Assembly: GCA_035499415.1 (NCBI GenBank)
Contig: DATJYV010000157.1
Span: 1-9,329, forward strand
DNA: 9,329 nt
Direction: 5' to 3'
DNA from: DATJYV01 sp035499415
Lineage (GTDB): Bacteria > Bacteroidota > Ignavibacteria > UBA10030
A program made the translations under genes and the position numbers. Of the stretch, positions 6,686-9,329 are shown in pieces; position 1 is the stretch's first letter; each line of letters starts with the position of its first letter. Under the pieces are notes generated by a model. The model was not told the origin of the DNA. It saw nothing but the letters and a program-made list of their open reading frames with translations, and did no database searches.

Positions 6686-7408
6686 CTACCATTCACCCAC
6701 GATCCAGCTCAAAGCGGAGATTGCCGCCGTATCCGAGCGGAGCCGTCTCGGACCGAGAGAGACAGGGACAAACCCGCGGGCGATCGCAGACTCCAATTCC
6801 TGCTCCGAAAATCCTCCCTCCGGCCCGATTGCCACGAGAACGGATTTGGCTTTCGCATGATGCGCCAGCACGCTTCCGAGAAAGTGCGACTGCTCGGTCT
6901 TTTCGTGGGGCAGGAGACGAAGAGAATATTCGCCCGCATGCTCGACCAACGCCCGGAAATCCGTAAGAGCATAAATGCTCGGAAGATGACTACGGCCGCA
7001 TTGCTTCATCGCGGCCAGGGCGATTTTTTCCAGCCGCTCATGCCGTTCGTGACGGGGGATTGTCCGTTCGCAGTGAAGAGGGATGATGGACCGCACACCG
7101 AGCTCAGTCGCCTTTTCGACCACGACCTCCACGCGGGAGGGATTCTTCAAGAGGGACAACGCGAGCGTGATATCGACCTTGGGCTCTCCATGCCGCATGG
7201 TCGTCCCGAGGATCGTCCCCTCGACGGAGTCCTTGCGGACCTTCGTAATCATTACCTCAAACATCGTATCGTCGCCATCGCTGACCCAAATGTGGTCGCC
7301 GGGTTTCTTCCGCAGAACCCGGATGCAATGACTGAACTCCTCATCACGAAGGACCAGGGAATCTCCGCGGACGTCACCCTGCCGGACGTGGAAATATTCG
7401 CCGTTCAA
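6686..7408 (-). CDS. rsmE: 16S rRNA (uracil-1498-N3)-methyltransferase
   Basis: RsmE uses S-adenosylmethionine to methylate N3 of U1498 in 16S rRNA. From the TTG at 7408 the product is 240 residues, normal for the family. It has an N-terminal PUA-like segment (GDSLVLRDEEFSHCIRVLR) and a C-terminal SPOUT methyltransferase domain. The latter includes LLKNPSRVEVVVEKATELGV, PLHCERT, the SAM-binding IGPEGG (194-199) and LGPRRLRSDTAA (218-229) of the trefoil knot. The frame is open upstream for another 52 codons, but that stretch is the Omp85 gene in another frame and has no family similarity. The TTG overlaps the Omp85 stop as TTGA, which supports it as the coupled start. The TAG stop lies 2 bases from the fchA stop. 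Identity is secure; the start is probable. Confidence 0.95.
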   Translation of the reverse strand: MNGEYFHVRQGDVRGDSLVLRDEEFSHCIRVLRKKPGDHIWVSDGDDTMFEVMITKVRKDSVEGTILGTTMRHGEPKVDITLALSLLKNPSRVEVVVEKATELGVRSIIPLHCERTIPRHERHERLEKIALAAMKQCGRSHLPSIYALTDFRALVEHAGEYSLRLLPHEKTEQSHFLGSVLAHHAKAKSVLVAIGPEGGFSEQELESAIARGFVPVSLGPRRLRSDTAAISALSWIVGEW

Positions 7409-8709
7409 AACGATGCACCAAAGTCTATGAAGAATTCCCCGACCCCCGCATTGTTCAGCGCAAATTCCGGTCGGACCACCACGCCGTACGGGAGGATGAA
7501 TTGAAGCCCGGCACCATAGCCGCTCAGGAATTGCCTGTTCCAAGGCGATTGATTCCGGTACCACGTCTGCCCCACGTCTGCGAAAATTCCGAGATACAAT
7601 CCGTAGCGAAGTGTGTTGAATTGCGGGATGGGAATAATGTCGGCCTGGATATAACGGGGCGAGAAGATGGGGATCCTCAATTCGACGTTCCCTCCCAGAA
7701 TGTCCTCTCCTTCCATCACCTCGCTGAAATATCCGCGGAGTCTTTCGTCGTAACCGTAGAACACGTGGCGGTACGTGGGAACCGACCCGCCGACGGTAAA
7801 GCTCCCGAACGACCGGAATCCCAGCGCGGCATCCTGCCAGACGGGAATGAACGTGCGCAGGTCGAAGCCGTACGTCAGAATATCGACGTCCGTCCCCCCA
7901 AAACCGCTCTTCATCACTGAGAGCGCCGCAAACGACCCGTCGGTTGCGTACTCCCGCACGTCCCGGCTGTCGTACGTGTACCGCACGCCGAACGTCGGGA
8001 ATGCGTCTCTCCCGGATGGAGAAAGAGACCTTCCGAGGAGAGGGTCCGAAACCTGCCAGACCTCATATCCCAGCGTTCCGACGAGCGTTTGATACAACCC
8101 GAAACGTTCGCCAAGGGAGAGTGACAGAAAGGAATTTTTCTGGAGATATTCTCCTCCAACATCGCTTAAGCTGTGAAGGTTCTGATATCCTGCTTGAAGC
8201 CGGAAGAAGACATCGTCTCCGTCCGTGAGCTTCGGATTTTGGTAGACGAGGGACACCCACTGATCGTACCCGAGGGCAAACGAGCAGGAGAGCTTCTCAT
8301 TCCTTCCTCGAAAATTTTGATGGACGATTCCCGCTCCGTAAAAGATTTTCTTGATGTCCCGATACCGGAACCCGAAAACAGGATACGGAAAGATGTACCA
8401 TCGTTCCGACACGGTAACGTAAACCGTAGCTGCCTTTTCCTCGGCGGTGTACGTTATATCCACCTTGTTGAACAGACCGAGGTTGTAAATATGATGCTCA
8501 TCGTCGTCAATCGCCGCTTGCGTGAGGGTGTCCCCGACCTGGAGCGCCATCTCCCGCAGGATGACGCGGTCCACCGTCGTTTCATTTCCCCGAACCTTAA
8601 TTGCCCTGACGATCAGGACAGAGTCGCCGGGTGCCGGGACACCGGCCCATGCGGAGACCGACAGGGCTGCGTGGGCCGCCATGCTTCCAAATGTCCATCG
8701 CAGGATCAC
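7405..8709 (-). CDS. Omp85/BamA-type outer-membrane beta-barrel protein with a single POTRA domain
   Basis: From a GTG at 8709 the product is 434 residues. Residues 1-22 look like a signal peptide ending AWA, followed by GVPAPGDS. Residues about 30-102 form one POTRA domain (VRAIKVRGNETT, REMALQVGD, HHIYNLGLFNKVDI, VTVSERW). The rest is a 16-strand-type barrel rich in alternating aromatic and small residues. It carries the loop-6 signature LRGY at 324-327 and ends in phenylalanine (FIDFGASF), as expected for BAM-assembled barrels. Canonical BamA has five POTRAs and TamA three, so this is a short Omp85 protein; it could insert or translocate proteins, or handle lipids, in the outer membrane. 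The start is uncertain: GTG 8709 gives the best signal peptide but lies six bases after a terminator hairpin and lacks a clear ribosome site. ATG 8682 and TTG 8799 are alternatives. The stop overlaps rsmE. Confidence 0.87.
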   Translation of the reverse strand: MILRWTFGSMAAHAALSVSAWAGVPAPGDSVLIVRAIKVRGNETTVDRVILREMALQVGDTLTQAAIDDDEHHIYNLGLFNKVDITYTAEEKAATVYVTVSERWYIFPYPVFGFRYRDIKKIFYGAGIVHQNFRGRNEKLSCSFALGYDQWVSLVYQNPKLTDGDDVFFRLQAGYQNLHSLSDVGGEYLQKNSFLSLSLGERFGLYQTLVGTLGYEVWQVSDPLLGRSLSPSGRDAFPTFGVRYTYDSRDVREYATDGSFAALSVMKSGFGGTDVDILTYGFDLRTFIPVWQDAALGFRSFGSFTVGGSVPTYRHVFYGYDERLRGYFSEVMEGEDILGGNVELRIPIFSPRYIQADIIPIPQFNTLRYGLYLGIFADVGQTWYRNQSPWNRQFLSGYGAGLQFILPYGVVVRPEFALNNAGVGEFFIDFGASF

Positions 8710-8711
8710 CC

Positions 8712-8753
8712 CACGAAAAAACCCCCGCCGGCAATGCGGCAAGGGGTTTCGTG
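8712..8753 (-). terminator. Intrinsic (Rho-independent) terminator, minus strand
   Basis: Read on the minus strand, an imperfect stem is followed by six U residues. CCCC pairs with GGGG, and GCCG with CGGC around a 6-base loop (plus-strand loop 8731-8736). The U-tract corresponds to the plus-strand A-tract 8716-8721. Outer bases 8712-8718 and 8747-8753 (CACGAAA / TTTCGTG) can also pair, giving about 15 base pairs in all with small internal bulges. It follows the stop of the CoA-binding protein gene by about 15 bases, so it most likely ends the gcvP transcript. The plus-strand side has only three U residues, so it should act in one direction. Confidence 0.82.
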
Positions 8754-8764
8754 AGTCGACTGAA

Positions 8765-8793
8765 AATTCAGCGGATGAGCCTTCGGTGGTCAA
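8765..8793 (-). promoter_or_regulatory. Possible weak promoter for the Omp85-rsmE pair
   Basis: On the minus strand, TTGACC (plus-strand 8788-8793) and TGAATT (8765-8770) are separated by exactly 17 bases. The -35 box matches the sigma-70 consensus at 5 of 6 positions and the -10 at only 3 of 6. It sits in the 3' end of the CoA-binding gene and upstream of the hairpin, so any transcript from it would have to pass the terminator. Weak, and could be chance. Confidence 0.2.
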
Positions 8794-9178
8794 CGGCAAT
8801 GCAATGATCCATGACGACGCGGACTCCTCCGTGCTCAGCGCGTGCCGCCTCCTTCTCGTTCACCACCCCCAACTGGAGCCAGAGCGTCTTCGCGCGAATG
8901 CGCAGCGTACCATCCACGACCGGCGCAATCTCCTCCGGATTGCGGAAGACATCGACGATGTCGATGGGCTGTCGGATTGATTCGAGGTCCGGGTAACACT
9001 TCATTCCGTGCACCTCGGCGTATCGGGGATTCACGGGATAGACTTTGTAGCCCTTCTGCGCGAGGAATTGCGCAATGCTGCCGCTGTCCCTCCACGGCTT
9101 GGGGGATGCTCCCACCACGGCGATCGATTTCGCCGACTCGAGGATCCCTCGGATCACGCTGTCGTCCTCAATCGGCAT
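8768..9178 (-). CDS. CoA-binding domain protein (YccU-like)
   Basis: This is a 136-residue single-domain Rossmann protein of the small CoA-binding family related to the N-terminal domain of succinyl-CoA synthetase alpha and acyl-CoA synthetases. Visible features are SIAVVGASPKPWRDSG (residues 18-33, nucleotide-binding loop), YKVYPVNPRY, GMKCYPDL, IDIVDVFRNPEEI, LWLQLGVVNE and VVMDHCIAVDHRRL near the end. Members bind CoA in structures, but no catalytic role is established. I chose ATG 9178 because the family starts just before the first helix. An in-frame TTG at 9217 would add 13 non-conserved residues within gcvP. The ATG overlaps the gcvP end by 11 nt, so the two are co-transcribed. The gene ends shortly before a strong terminator. 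Confidence 0.92.
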   Translation of the reverse strand: MPIEDDSVIRGILESAKSIAVVGASPKPWRDSGSIAQFLAQKGYKVYPVNPRYAEVHGMKCYPDLESIRQPIDIVDVFRNPEEIAPVVDGTLRIRAKTLWLQLGVVNEKEAARAEHGGVRVVMDHCIAVDHRRLIR

Positions 9179-9329
9179 GGGCGGCGTTCGATGCAACCAC
9201 CTCTTCGTACGATTCAACCGGTGGACACGAGCAGACGAGATTCCTGTCGCCGTACGTGTTGTCGATCCTTCCGACCGAAGGCCAGAATTTATTCGTCAGA
9301 AGGTACGGCAGCGGGTATGCCGCCTTTGT
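9168..9329 (-). CDS. gcvP: Glycine dehydrogenase (decarboxylating), C-terminal end, partial
   Basis: The frame enters from the right edge and gives the last 53 residues of the P-protein of the glycine cleavage system, which decarboxylates glycine with pyridoxal phosphate and passes the aminomethyl group to the H-protein. The conserved C-terminal signature is clear: AAYPLPYL, NKFWPSVGRIDN, YGDRNLVCSCPPVESY. The TGA stop is at 9168-9170, inside the start of the CoA-binding gene (11-nt overlap). Whether this is full-length GcvP or the second subunit of a split form (GcvPB) cannot be seen, because the rest lies outside the window. Confidence 0.95.
   Translation of the reverse strand, partial: TKAAYPLPYLLTNKFWPSVGRIDNTYGDRNLVCSCPPVESYEEVVASNAAHAD

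Noticed and set aside
7409..7564. Upstream extension of rsmE by 52 codons
   Set aside because: The stretch is the Omp85 coding sequence in another frame and RsmE proteins begin at the PUA-like segment; TTG 7408 fits a 4-nt overlap.
1..9329. CRISPR arrays, tRNA/rRNA genes, transposases, toxin-antitoxin or phage genes
   Set aside because: I looked on both strands and saw no repeat-spacer pattern, no RNA gene and no mobile-element signature; nearly all sequence is explained by metabolic and housekeeping genes.

Overview
The window holds two blocks of genes that converge near position 6685. The DNA is GC-rich, with coding density above 95%. The block on the plus strand is a histidine-utilisation (hut) operon. 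The block on the minus strand carries the end of the glycine decarboxylase gene, a small CoA-binding-domain protein, an Omp85-type outer-membrane protein and the 16S rRNA methyltransferase RsmE. The Omp85 protein points to a Gram-negative (diderm) bacterium. The pathway variant (separate FtcD and FchA proteins, as in many Bacteroidota and related phyla) would fit the FCB superphylum, but the sequence alone does not settle the taxonomy.

Plus strand, in order: the last 27 codons of an unidentified protein (3-86); about 190 bases without a convincing gene; hutU (278-1963); a ketopantoate-reductase gene, panE-like (1965-2909); a small gene for a four-cysteine protein in what looks like an intergenic gap (2906-3121); hutI (3131-4375); a DUF429 predicted-nuclease gene (4365-4988); ftcD (4985-6016); fchA (6051-6683). 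The genes from hutU to ftcD are separated by 1 nt, -4, 9, -11 and -4 nt, so they almost certainly form one translationally coupled transcript. HutU, HutI, FtcD and FchA take urocanate to imidazolonepropionate, formiminoglutamate, and then glutamate plus 5,10-methenyl-tetrahydrofolate. This is the route that keeps the one-carbon unit on folate. HutH (histidine ammonia-lyase) and a hut regulator are not in the window.

Minus strand, read in its own direction from the right end: gcvP 3' end (9329-9168), CoA-binding protein (9178-8768), a strong intrinsic terminator hairpin (8753-8712), a single-POTRA Omp85 protein (about 8709-7405), and rsmE (7408-6686), which starts inside the Omp85 stop codon. 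rsmE and fchA end tail to tail, only 2 bases apart.

Most genes start with TTG or GTG rather than ATG. No clearly new defence or mobile system is visible. The least explained parts are three non-canonical genes locked into the hut operon (panE-like, the Cys4 small protein and DUF429) and the terminator hairpin abutting the Omp85 start.
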